Source: Modestobacter caceresii
GTDB taxonomy: Bacteria; Actinomycetota; Actinomycetes; Mycobacteriales; Geodermatophilaceae
Reading direction: 5' to 3'
DNA: 64,000 nt
Assembly (NCBI RefSeq): GCF_000761485.1
Contig: NZ_JPMX01000075.1
Location: forward strand, 69,502 to 133,501
Shown here piece by piece: positions 25,269 to 33,260 of the stretch; the stretch's first letter is position 1; each line of letters starts with the position of its first letter. Below the pieces are notes generated by a model. That model was not told the DNA's origin. It made no database searches and worked only from the letters and a program-made list of their open reading frames with translations. Both the position numbers and the translations under genes were made by a program.

Positions 25269-27031
25269 TTGTCGAACACGTACGTGCCAGGAGCCGCGCC
25301 CAGGGCGGGCTGGCCACCGCCGAGCTCCGCCGGCGCGTCGACCCCGTCGCCGGCCCGCTCACCCACCCACCGGGCGTAGTCGGTCCACCACGACCCCTTC
25401 TCGGTGTGTGCGGCGGCGAGCCACTCGTCGGCGTCCGGGACGTTGGGCGCGCCCGTCCGCCAGGTCGACTTCGGGTTGCTCGGCGGGTTCACCAGCGAGG
25501 CGATGTGCCCGCTGGTGGACAACACGAACCGGGTGTCCCCACCGAGCAGCTGGGTGGTCGCGTAACAGGACTGCCACGGGCAGATGTGGTCGGCGATCCC
25601 GGCGACCACGTAGGCGTCGACCGTGACCGCGGACAGGTCCACTGGCGACCCGAGCATGGTGGCGGCACCCGGCTTGGTCAGGGAGTTGTGCACGGCCATG
25701 TCCATGAAGCCCCGGTGCAGTGCCGCGGCCATCCGGGTGGTGTCGGAATTCCAGTACAAGATGTCGAACGCCGGCGGGGGCTTGCCCTGCAGGTAGTTGT
25801 TGACCCAGTAGTTCCAGATCAGGTCGTTGGGCCGCAGCCAGGCGAACACCTCCGCCAGCGTCGCGCCGTCCAGGTACCCCTTCTTCGCCGACGCCCGGAT
25901 GGCCGACTGGGCGGACTTCTCGTCCAGGAACGCCCCCACCGTCCCGCCGCGGGCCTGGTCGAGCACGGTCACGGCGAAGCACACGGAGGCGACCCGCTCC
26001 TGCTCGCCGATCGCGGCGAGGTGCCCGAGCACCATCGCGGTGATCATCCCGCCGGAGCAGAAGGACATCAGGTTGGTCTGCCGCTCGCCGGTGATCCGCT
26101 CCGCCGCGGCCATCGCGTCGAGCACCGCCTGCCCGTAGGTGTCCAGGCCCCAGTCGGCGTGCCGCGCGTCGGGGTTCCGCCAGGACATCATGAAGACCTG
26201 CTGCCCGTCGGCGACCATGTGCTCGGCGATGCTGCGACCCTCGGCCAGGTCGGCGATGTAGAACTTGTTGATCGTCGGCGGCACCATCACCAGCGGGACG
26301 GCGTGCACCGTCGGCGTGGTGGGCTGGTACTGGATCAGCTCGAAGACCGGCGTCCGCAGCACGACGACGCCGGGGGTGCGCGCCAGGTCCTTGCCCACCT
26401 CGAAGGCGTCCGGCTCGACCATCGAGGGCACCCGGGGTGCCGAGGACAGGTCACGGACCAGCCGCCTGGTGCCGGACACCGCACTGCGCCCGCCCGTGTC
26501 GATCGCCGTCTTCCACGCCGAGGGGTTCAGCGCCGGGTTGTTGCTGGGTGCCAGGGCCTCGACGATGTTGGTCACGGAGAACCGGATCCGCTCGTCGTGG
26601 GCATAGGGCAGGGCTGCGTCGTCGACCAGTCGGGTCGCCGTCTGCGCCGTCGCCAGGTGTGCCTGCATGGCCCGCTTCAACACCGGGTTGCCCGACCAGG
26701 CCGGATCGGCGTAACGCTTGTCCTTGGCGTTCGGCGCCACCTCGGAACGGCCGAGCCCGATGCGACCCCACTCGCCGACGAGCCGGCCGGTGTGGCCGAG
26801 CACGGTGCGCGGACGGCGCGCCAGCGCCGCGGTGAAGCGGAGGCTGCTGCTGACCGGCGGCACCAACCGGCGCAGCGGCCCGAGCGCAGCGTCGGTCAAG
26901 ATCATGTCCAGCCCGGTGGCCGACTCGGCGATCCGCTCCGGCTCGGCATCGGGATCGCCGCCGGTGGTCGACGCGGCCACCGGTACGGATCGCGCGATGC
27001 CCTGCCCGGACGAGCGCGCGGGGCCGCTCAC
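25265..27031 (-). CDS. phaC: Class II-like poly(3-hydroxyalkanoate) synthase
   Basis: The enzyme polymerises 3-hydroxyacyl-CoA into intracellular polyester granules. The 588-residue chain has the PhaC N-terminal domain (VGKDLARTPGVVVLRTPVFEL, PPTINKFYIADL) and the lipase-like box with catalytic Cys325 (LMSFCSGGM). A later catalytic Asp lies near GIADHICPW and the His is in STSGHIASLVNPPS. One-gene synthase with adjacent PhaZ resembles class II systems that use medium-chain substrates, but substrate range cannot be read from sequence. GTG 27031 follows GAGGAG by six bases. A LacI-family gene is divergent across a 390-base region and may regulate the operon. Confidence 0.93.
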   Translation of the reverse strand: MSGPARSSGQGIARSVPVAASTTGGDPDAEPERIAESATGLDMILTDAALGPLRRLVPPVSSSLRFTAALARRPRTVLGHTGRLVGEWGRIGLGRSEVAPNAKDKRYADPAWSGNPVLKRAMQAHLATAQTATRLVDDAALPYAHDERIRFSVTNIVEALAPSNNPALNPSAWKTAIDTGGRSAVSGTRRLVRDLSSAPRVPSMVEPDAFEVGKDLARTPGVVVLRTPVFELIQYQPTTPTVHAVPLVMVPPTINKFYIADLAEGRSIAEHMVADGQQVFMMSWRNPDARHADWGLDTYGQAVLDAMAAAERITGERQTNLMSFCSGGMITAMVLGHLAAIGEQERVASVCFAVTVLDQARGGTVGAFLDEKSAQSAIRASAKKGYLDGATLAEVFAWLRPNDLIWNYWVNNYLQGKPPPAFDILYWNSDTTRMAAALHRGFMDMAVHNSLTKPGAATMLGSPVDLSAVTVDAYVVAGIADHICPWQSCYATTQLLGGDTRFVLSTSGHIASLVNPPSNPKSTWRTGAPNVPDADEWLAAAHTEKGSWWTDYARWVGERAGDGVDAPAELGGGQPALGAAPGTYVFDK

Positions 27032-27421
27032 GTCGCACTCCTCGGGCTGAGGTGGACTGACCGTGCTGGGGTGGTGCGGAGCTGGCACACGAGGGTTCCT
27101 CGTCTCGACACGCTGGCGGTCACGCGATGGTCCATCCGGGCGTACTGGACGTGATGCCCATCACACAGCCCGCAGGCCGGGTGAGCAACCGGGCGGCCCG
27201 GCGGCGAGCCGCGCGGTGTTCCTGCTGCGGCACTGCCGCCGGTGCCGACATCCTGGCGTGCGCCGACCAGGGCCGGACAGGGGCAACAGCCAGGGACACA
27301 TCGCCCTGTACATCGAAAGACACATCGACGGATGTGCCCTGCCCGGACAGCACACCTACACCCGCCGTCTGCCCACGGGGCAGCGGTTTCCCCCTTTCTC
27401 CACTTCGGTAGAAAGCGCGCT
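27032..27421. promoter_or_regulatory. 390-base divergent intergenic region with two candidate operators
   Basis: The region between phaC and the LacI-family gene contains no plausible gene. Two short dyads are visible: GTGATG-CC-CATCAC (27151-27164, about 120 bases from phaC) and CACATC-GACG-GATGTG (27321-27336, about 85 bases from the regulator). Either could be a LacI-family operator, since such sites are even-length palindromes. Neither matches a characterised consensus that I can name. Confidence 0.35.
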
Positions 27422-28537
27422 GTGCCTACGACGTTGAGCTCCGTGGCCGCAGCCGCGGGGGTCAGCACCAGTACCGCGAGCCGCGCCCTGTCCGGACACC
27501 CGGCGGTGCTGCCCAGCACCCGCGCCCGGGTGGAGGCGGCCGCCGCGGCCCTGCAGTACGAGCCCAACCGCACGGCCAGCGCACTGCGCACCCGGCGTAC
27601 CGGGCTGATCGGCCTGGTCGTCAACAGCCTGCGCTCGGCGACGTCCCACACGATCGCGGAGACCCTGCAGGGCTGGGCCGCTGAACACGAGTACCAGCTG
27701 CTGGTCTGCACCACCGGGGGCGACCCGGCGCGCGAGGCCTCGTTCCTGCAGACAGTCCGCCAGCACCACTTCGACGGCGTGGTGATCGCCGGCTCCGGTG
27801 CGAACACCGACCTGGTCAACGCCCTGGTCCAGGCGGACCACGCGGTCGTGACGATGAACCGCGAGGTGCCCGGCTCCCTGGCCCCGTCGGTGATGTCCGC
27901 CTACGAGACCGCAGCCCGACTGGCCGCCGAGCACCTGCTCCAGCTGGGGCACACCCGGATCGCCGCGATCGAGGGCCCACCGTCGGTGACCTCCGGCCGA
28001 CTGCACGACGCCGGCTTCCAGGCCGCGATGGCGGCGGCCGGCGTCCCGGTCCTGGAGGAGCTGGTGTGCCGGGGGCCCTTCACACCCGACTTCGGCCGGT
28101 GGGCCGCCGCCGAGCTGCTCGGCCTGTCCGAGCCACCGACGGCCCTGCTGGTGACCAACCACGAGGCGTCGTTCGGGGCACTGCCGGTGATCGGCGACAG
28201 CGAGCTGCGGGTGCCCGACCAGCTGTCGGTGATCTGCACGGAGGACGAGCCGTTCTACCAGTGGTGGTCGCCGCCGGTCACCACCGTCGACAACTGCGCC
28301 GCCCTGCTCGCCGTGGGCGCGGCCGACCTGCTGCTCCGTCAGCTGACGTCCGGCGCGCAGGACCTCCCGTCGCGCCGCACCGAGCTGGTGACCCCGGCGC
28401 TCGTCGAGCGCGGGTCGACCGCGCCACCACCTGCGCGGCCGCCGGGCCGCCGCGGAGGTGTCCACGGCGGCCCCGGGGCGCACTCAGCTCAGCCGGCCAC
28501 CTCGGACAGCTCCGGCGCGAAGCCGTCCAGCAGGTAG
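27422..28537 (+). CDS. LacI/GalR-family transcriptional regulator
   Basis: A 371-residue repressor-type protein. Residues 3-25 (TLSSVAAAAGVSTSTASRAL) form the helix-turn-helix, followed by the hinge YEPNRTASALRTRRTG and a periplasmic-binding-protein-like effector domain (LIGLVVNSL, EHLLQLGHTRIAAIEGP, ALLVTNHEASFG). GTG 27422 is used because the domain starts immediately after it. It is divergent from phaC and could control PHA metabolism or a sugar function. The last 45 residues are a low-complexity Pro/Gly/Ser tail; the final 16 codons overlap the 3' end of the convergent lipoprotein gene. The tail may be dispensable. Confidence 0.92.
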   Translation: MPTTLSSVAAAAGVSTSTASRALSGHPAVLPSTRARVEAAAAALQYEPNRTASALRTRRTGLIGLVVNSLRSATSHTIAETLQGWAAEHEYQLLVCTTGGDPAREASFLQTVRQHHFDGVVIAGSGANTDLVNALVQADHAVVTMNREVPGSLAPSVMSAYETAARLAAEHLLQLGHTRIAAIEGPPSVTSGRLHDAGFQAAMAAAGVPVLEELVCRGPFTPDFGRWAAAELLGLSEPPTALLVTNHEASFGALPVIGDSELRVPDQLSVICTEDEPFYQWWSPPVTTVDNCAALLAVGAADLLLRQLTSGAQDLPSRRTELVTPALVERGSTAPPPARPPGRRGGVHGGPGAHSAQPATSDSSGAKPSSR

Positions 28538-29508
28538 GGCAGGCTCAGGGCGCTGGCGAACTGCAGCGCCGCGTAGTCCTCGCCCTCGATGAAGATCGAC
28601 CGGCCCTCGGTCACGGTGGGGAGCCCGGACAGCACCGGGTCCCCTTCGATCCCCGCCCGCTCGGCCTCGGAACCGGACTGGAAGACCAGCACGTCGGCGT
28701 CCAGCATCCGGGCCTCCTCGCGGCTGACCGTCCCGTAGAAGTCGCTCTGCGCCGCGGCGTCCAGGGCCGGGTCGACGACCATGCCCAGGTCCAGGAAGAA
28801 CCGGGTGCGGGTGTCGTCGGACGTGTGGAAGGGGTACTCCCCGCCGTACGCCGGGCCGGAGAGGGTCACCGTCTTCCCCTCCAGCTCCGGGTGCTCCGCC
28901 CGCGCCGCCGCGATCTGCTCCTCGACGTCGGCGATCAGCTCCTCCGCGCGGTCGGGCTGACCGAGCGCCTCGCCGGTGATCCGGGTCTGCTCCTGCCAGG
29001 GGGTGCCGAAGGCGATGTGCTCCTCGGGCTGCACGACCGTCGGCGCGATCGCGCTGAGCGTCTCGTACTCGTCCTCCGTCAGACCGGCGGTGACCGCCAT
29101 GATCAGGTCCGGGTCGAGCGCCGCGATCTGCTCCGGGTCGACCTCCGCCCGCGGCAGGATCTCCGGGTCGGCGTCGCCGGCCGCCTCGTCGGCCCAGGGG
29201 AAGAAGACGTCGTCCTCGGGGCCGAATGCGTAGCGGACGGCCACCGGGACGACACCGAAGGCGAGGATCGCGTCCTGCTCGGTGTAGCCGAGGGAGACCA
29301 CCCGCTCGGGCTCCTCCGGGATCGTCGTCGTCCCGTAGGCGTGCTCGATGGTGACCGGGAAGGCGGCCTCGGCTGCCGAGCCGGCGGCGGCCTCGGCCGG
29401 CTGCTCGTCGGACTTCGACGAGCAGCCGGCCAGGACGGCGACCGCGAGGACGGGGAGGGCCACGGAGCTGGTGAACGTGCGTCGCGCGAGCGACCGGGAG
29501 AGGAACAT
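28489..29508 (-). CDS. Ferric-siderophore ABC transporter substrate-binding lipoprotein
   Basis: A 339-residue FepB/FecB-type binding protein. The signal peptide ends in a lipobox (VLAVAVLAGC, lipidated Cys29). Typical blocks are IPEEPERVVSLGYTEQDAIL, DPEQIAALDPDLIMAV and RFFLDLGMVVDPAL. It captures iron-siderophore complexes at the outer face of the membrane and hands them to an ABC permease, whose genes are not in the window. An iron box (29523-29541) overlaps the promoter just before the ATG. Its 3' end overlaps the LacI-family gene tail to tail by 49 bases, and both transcripts are therefore antisense there. Confidence 0.94.
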   Translation of the reverse strand: MFLSRSLARRTFTSSVALPVLAVAVLAGCSSKSDEQPAEAAAGSAAEAAFPVTIEHAYGTTTIPEEPERVVSLGYTEQDAILAFGVVPVAVRYAFGPEDDVFFPWADEAAGDADPEILPRAEVDPEQIAALDPDLIMAVTAGLTEDEYETLSAIAPTVVQPEEHIAFGTPWQEQTRITGEALGQPDRAEELIADVEEQIAAARAEHPELEGKTVTLSGPAYGGEYPFHTSDDTRTRFFLDLGMVVDPALDAAAQSDFYGTVSREEARMLDADVLVFQSGSEAERAGIEGDPVLSGLPTVTEGRSIFIEGEDYAALQFASALSLPYLLDGFAPELSEVAG

Positions 29509-29522
29509 GGTGTTGTTCTACC

Positions 29523-29541
29523 TGAGGGCAGCCTTACCTAA
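29523..29541 (-). promoter_or_regulatory. Iron box (IdeR/DmdR1 type) for the siderophore-binding lipoprotein
   Basis: On the minus strand the site reads TTAGGTAAGGCTGCCCTCA, matching the 19-bp DtxR/IdeR consensus at about 15 positions. It lies 14 bases from the start codon, a position where a bound repressor would block transcription. Confidence 0.85.
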
Positions 29542-29588
29542 CTAACCGGTCGTCTCCCTCGTTGCCCGATCGATACCTGCCGACGGGG

Positions 29589-30806
29589 TCAGACGACCCG
29601 CTCGAACACCGCGGCGAGCCCCTGCCCACCGCCGATGCACATCGTCTCCAGGCCGTAGCGGGCCTCGCGGCGGCGCATCTCGTGGGCGAGCGTGGCCAGG
29701 ATCCGGGCGCCGGTCGCCCCCACCGGGTGCCCCAGGGAGATGCCGGACCCGTTGACGTTGACCCGGTCGCGGTCGTCCGCGCCCAGGCCCCACTCCCCCA
29801 GGCAGGCCAGCACCTGGCTGGCGAACGCCTCGTTGAGCTCGATGAGGTCCATGTCGGCCAGGGTCAGCCCGGTCTGCTCCAGCACCTTGGCCGTCGCCGG
29901 GACCGGGCCGATGCCCATGGTCTCCGGCGGCACGCCCGCCACGGCCCAGCCGGTCAGCCGCACGAAGGGCTGCCAGCCACGGCGGTCGGCCTCGGCGCGG
30001 GTGGTCACCACGCAGACGGCGGCGCCGTCGTTCTGGCCGGAGGCGTTGCCGGCCGTCACCGTCGCCTCCGGGTCGACCCGGCCCATGACCGGGCGCAGGC
30101 CGGCCAGGTCCTCCATCGTCGTGTCCGGGCGGGGGTGCTCGTCCTCGGTGACCGTGCGCGCCGGCGTCTTGCGGGTCCCGGGCACCTCGACGCCGATGAT
30201 CTCGTCGGCGAACCGGCCCTCGCGGATGGCCGCGCCGGCGGCCTGCTGGGAGCGCAACGCCCAGGCGTCCTGCTCCAGTCGGTCGACCGAGTACTCACGA
30301 CGGACGTTCTCCGCGGTCTCCAGCATGCCGCCGGGCACGGGGTGGTGGAGGCCACCGGCGGTCTCCCGGGCCCGCGCCAGCCGGTCGTGCAGCATGACGC
30401 CGTCGCCCTTGGCCCCGCTGCGCAGCCCCAGTGCGTAGTGCTCGACGTTGCTCATCGACTCCACCCCACCGGCGACGACGACCTTGCCGGCGCCGGCCGC
30501 CACCTGCATCGCGGCGTAGATGACGGCCTGCAGGCCGGATCCGCAGCGCCGGTCGATCTGCAGGCCGGGCACCTGTACGCCCAGGCCGGCGTCCAGGGCG
30601 GCGATCCGGCCGATCGCCGGGTTCTCACCGCTGGGGCTGCAGTTGCCGAGGATGACGTCGTCGACCTCGCCCTCCCCCAGCCCGGTCCGCTCCACCAGGC
30701 CCCGCAGCGCGGTAGCGGCGAGCTCGTTGGCGGACAGACCGGCGAAGACCCCGCCGAAGCGACCGACGGGAGTGCGGACCGGGGAACAGATGACGACGTC
30801 GTCCAT
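29589..30806 (-). CDS. Acetyl-CoA C-acyltransferase (thiolase)
   Basis: A 405-residue thiolase that condenses or cleaves acyl-CoA with CoA. The active-site residues are present: Cys88 in DRRCGSGLQAV, the His in GISLGHPVGATGARI and the second Cys in MCIGGGQGLAA. ELNEAFASQVLA carries the conserved Asn. Either β-oxidation degradation or acetoacetyl-CoA synthesis for PHA precursors is possible; the latter would fit the phaC/phaZ genes 2 kb away but is inference. ATG 30806 begins the family sequence MDDVVICSPVRTPVG; upstream in-frame residues look non-coding. No FadB-type partner is adjacent. Confidence 0.94.
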   Translation of the reverse strand: MDDVVICSPVRTPVGRFGGVFAGLSANELAATALRGLVERTGLGEGEVDDVILGNCSPSGENPAIGRIAALDAGLGVQVPGLQIDRRCGSGLQAVIYAAMQVAAGAGKVVVAGGVESMSNVEHYALGLRSGAKGDGVMLHDRLARARETAGGLHHPVPGGMLETAENVRREYSVDRLEQDAWALRSQQAAGAAIREGRFADEIIGVEVPGTRKTPARTVTEDEHPRPDTTMEDLAGLRPVMGRVDPEATVTAGNASGQNDGAAVCVVTTRAEADRRGWQPFVRLTGWAVAGVPPETMGIGPVPATAKVLEQTGLTLADMDLIELNEAFASQVLACLGEWGLGADDRDRVNVNGSGISLGHPVGATGARILATLAHEMRRREARYGLETMCIGGGQGLAAVFERVV

Positions 30807-30884
30807 GCCCCGACTCTGCCAGCTCTGCCCCGGCTCGGTGCAGCGGAGCCGACCACTCACCGGAAGTCGGCGTCGCCCGGGACG

Positions 30885-30926
30885 CCGACGACGCCCCTGC
30901 CCGCGGATCGAGAGGGGCGTCGTCGG
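30885..30926. terminator. Hairpin between SDR and thiolase genes
   Basis: CCGACGACGCCCCT pairs perfectly with AGGGGCGTCGTCGG over 14 bp, with a 14-base loop. It sits seven bases past the SDR stop codon on the minus strand, so it probably separates the two leftward transcripts. Confidence 0.75.
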
Positions 30927-30932
30927 AGCGGG

Positions 30933-31718
30933 TCAGTCGCGCGGCTTCGCCATCGCCTCGTGCGCGGAGCTCTTGAGCGAGTCGGGGAGCACCTTGTTGG
31001 CCGCGCCCTGCACCTTGGTCCTCAGCGAGGCGGCGAGCACCTTCTCCTCCCCGGCCATCAGCGCCTCGAAGCCCTGCGCGGCGACCGCCGCCGGGTCGTC
31101 CTTGGGGCCCTGGCCGATGGCGGTGTCCTCCAGGTCGGCCCGGGAGAAGAACTCGGTGTCCGTGGGGCCGGGCATCAGCGCGGTGATCGTGACGGCGGAG
31201 TCCTTGAGCTCCTGCTGCACGGCCTCGGTCAGCGACTGGACGAAGGACTTCGAGGCGTTGTAGACCGGCTGGTACGCGCCGGGCATGGTCGCCGCGATCG
31301 AGGAGGTCACCAGCACCCGGCCCGCGTTGCGACCGGTCATCTGCACGAGGACCAGCTTCAGCAGCGCGGCGGTGGAGACCACGTTGAGCTGCATGACCTC
31401 CAGGTCGTCGGCCCAGTCGGTGTCGACGAAGGCACCGCCACGGCCGACGCCGGCGTTGAGCGCGGCGGCGTCCAGCGGGCGGCCGAGGCCCTGCACCCGG
31501 GTCCACAGCTGTTCGATCCCGTCGGGGGTGCGCAGGTCGGCCTGTACGGCGGTCACCTCGGCGCCCTCGGCGCGCAGCTTCGCGGCCGCCGTGTCGATCG
31601 TCGGGTCCTCGGCGTCGATCACCAGGTCGAAGCCGTGCTGGGCGAACTGCTTGGCGAGCTCGTACCCGATCCCGCTGGAGGCGCCGGTGACGAGGGCAAG
31701 GGGCTTGGTGTCGGTCAT
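30933..31718 (-). CDS. Short-chain dehydrogenase/reductase
   Basis: A 261-residue classical SDR using NAD(P)H. The nucleotide loop is TGASSGIG (residues 10-17), followed by the NAG motif (ALNAGVGRGG), the active-site Ser in VTSSIAATMP and the YNASK catalytic pair. Like other DltE-type SDRs it has an acidic residue (Asp) after strand β2, which tends to favour NAD, though this cannot be settled. The C-terminal 35 residues are charged. ATG 31718 has GCGAGG close upstream. A strong hairpin follows the stop codon. The substrate is unknown. Confidence 0.92.
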   Translation of the reverse strand: MTDTKPLALVTGASSGIGYELAKQFAQHGFDLVIDAEDPTIDTAAAKLRAEGAEVTAVQADLRTPDGIEQLWTRVQGLGRPLDAAALNAGVGRGGAFVDTDWADDLEVMQLNVVSTAALLKLVLVQMTGRNAGRVLVTSSIAATMPGAYQPVYNASKSFVQSLTEAVQQELKDSAVTITALMPGPTDTEFFSRADLEDTAIGQGPKDDPAAVAAQGFEALMAGEEKVLAASLRTKVQGAANKVLPDSLKSSAHEAMAKPRD

Positions 31719-31876
31719 GCACCTCGCCCTACCCGCCCCCCGGGCCTGGTTCACCCACCGCGACCTCCTTTCCGGCCGCGGGGGCTGGCGGCCGCACCCG
31801 GGGTCAGGGAGTGCGGCCGGACCGACCCTCGCACCCGCTGCTGACGGTTCCGTGTGCACCGGCTCAGACTCGGCCC

Positions 31877-32101
31877 ATGACCGAGGACGCAGGGCCGGCC
31901 GGGGACGTCGGCGTGATCTGTTCGGCGAAGGGCTGCCGGGAGCCGGCGACCGTCGTCCTGGTGTGGAACAACCCGAAGGTGCACACCCCCGACCGGGAGA
32001 AGACCTGGACGGCGTGCGAGGCGCACCGCGAGCAGCTCTCGCACCACCTGGCGATCCGGTCGTTCCTGCGCCGCGTCGAGCCGGTCCGCCCGCTGCGGTA
32101 G
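31877..32101 (+). CDS. Small conserved actinobacterial Cys-rich protein
   Basis: A 74-residue protein with a CSAKGC pair, a third Cys and a His (WTACEAHREQLSHHL), the spacing of a small zinc-binding domain. The phrase VWNNPKVHTPDREKTW is strongly conserved in a family of short actinobacterial proteins that databases often mislabel as acetone carboxylase; no such activity is supported by the sequence. ATG 31877 is the start. The TPP riboswitch of the next gene begins 12 bases after its stop codon, so read-through transcription could feed that switch. Confidence 0.72.
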   Translation: MTEDAGPAGDVGVICSAKGCREPATVVLVWNNPKVHTPDREKTWTACEAHREQLSHHLAIRSFLRRVEPVRPLR

Positions 32102-32113
32102 CTTCAGCGGCGC

Positions 32114-32198
32114 ACACGGGAGCCCGGGCGCGGGCTGAGAAGGCGGACGACCACCGCCGACCGTCCACACCTGATCCGGTTCATGCCGGCGGAGGGAG
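32114..32198 (+). ncRNA. TPP (thiamin pyrophosphate) riboswitch, THI element
   Basis: The element contains the conserved pieces in order: GGGAGCCC pairing with GGGCT, the invariant CTGAGA (32135-32140), a side hairpin GGCGG/CCGCC, then GACCGT, ACCTGATCCGG, the loop TTCATGCCGG and the closing GGAGGGA (32191-32197). This matches the TPP-sensing riboswitch of actinobacteria. The GGAGGGA segment is also the ribosome binding site of the next gene, nine bases before ATG 32206, which implies translational repression when TPP is bound. It is remarkable because the downstream genes are a zinc dehydrogenase and an MFS transporter rather than known thiamine genes. Confidence 0.93.
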
Positions 32199-32205
32199 CT
32201 GCTCG

Positions 32206-33216
32206 ATGCTCGCAGCCCGTTTCCACGCACCTGACCGACCCCTGGCCCTGGACGACGTCCCGGTGCCCGAACCCGCCCCCGACGAGGTGCGGGTGCGGGT
32301 GCGCGCGGCCGGGGTCTGCGGCACCGAACTGCACTTCACCGACGGCCTGTACGCGCCGTCCCGGACGCCGATGACGCTGGGCCACGAGGCCGCGGGCACG
32401 GTCGACGCGGTCGGGTCGGCCGTCACCGGCTGGGCCGAGGGCGACCGGGTCGCCGTCTACTACTACCTCTTCTGCGGCAGCTGCCGCTGGTGCCTGCGCG
32501 GTCGGCAGAACCTGTGCCTCACCCCGCGCGGGGTGCTGGCCTTCGCCGCGGACGGCGCCTTCGCCGAGCAGCTGGTGGTGCCGGCGCACTGCCTGGTCCG
32601 GCTGCCCGACGAGCTGCCGTTCGAGGCTGCCGCACCGCTGTGCTGCGCGGGCACGACCGCGGTGCACGCGCTCACCGAGGCCGCGGTCGAGCCCGGTGAC
32701 GTGGTCGTCGTGCTCGGCGCGGGCGGGGTCGGGCTGGCCGCGGTGCAGGAGGCCCGACGACGCGGCGGCGTGGTCGTGGCCGTCAGCCGGGACGACGCCC
32801 GTAGGTCGGCTGCCCGGTCCGCCGGAGCGGTGGCCGCGGTCTCCCCCGCCGAACTCGCCGACACCGTGGCCCGGCTGTCCGGCGGGCAGGGCGCCGACGT
32901 CGTCGTGGAGCTCGCCGGGGTGACGGCGACCCTGGAGCTGGCGACGGCGGTGCTCGGTCGCCGCGGGCGGCTGGTGCTGGTCGGGTACAGCGCCGACGCA
33001 CTGACGGTGAGCCCGCTGGGGATGGTGGTCGCCGAGCAGCGGGTCATCGCCAGCGTGGGCAACACGCTGGCCGAGCTGGAGCAGGCGGTGGCGCTGGCCG
33101 CGGCCGGGCAGCTGGCGCCGCCGGTGGCGGGCACGCTGCCGCTGACCCAGGTGAACGAGGCGCTGGACCGGCTGCGCAAGGGGGACGTCGCAGGGCGGCT
33201 CGTGCTCACCCCCTGA
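32206..33216 (+). CDS. Zinc-dependent medium-chain alcohol dehydrogenase under a TPP riboswitch
   Basis: A 336-residue MDR enzyme. The catalytic zinc ligands are Cys38 (GVCGTELHF) and His60-Glu61 (LGHEAAG), and the structural zinc site is C90/C93/C96/C104 (FCGSCRWCLRGRQNLC). The Rossmann loop is VLGAGGVGLAA. It oxidises or reduces an unidentified alcohol, polyol or aldehyde with NAD(P). The preceding TPP riboswitch ties it to thiamine status; a role in thiamine salvage, in providing a precursor, or in replacing a TPP-dependent step is conceivable but unproven. The MFS gene begins 44 bases after the stop and probably shares the transcript. Confidence 0.92.
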   Translation: MLAARFHAPDRPLALDDVPVPEPAPDEVRVRVRAAGVCGTELHFTDGLYAPSRTPMTLGHEAAGTVDAVGSAVTGWAEGDRVAVYYYLFCGSCRWCLRGRQNLCLTPRGVLAFAADGAFAEQLVVPAHCLVRLPDELPFEAAAPLCCAGTTAVHALTEAAVEPGDVVVVLGAGGVGLAAVQEARRRGGVVVAVSRDDARRSAARSAGAVAAVSPAELADTVARLSGGQGADVVVELAGVTATLELATAVLGRRGRLVLVGYSADALTVSPLGMVVAEQRVIASVGNTLAELEQAVALAAAGQLAPPVAGTLPLTQVNEALDRLRKGDVAGRLVLTP

Positions 33217-33260
33217 CGCCCCGCAGCGGTGTCCCGGGCCGCGTGTGAGGATCGGCGCTC

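Noticed and set aside
27088-27103. Short dyad ACGAGG-GTT-CCTCGT as an operator
   Set aside because: It is only six bases per arm in GC-rich DNA and has no supporting repeat nearby.
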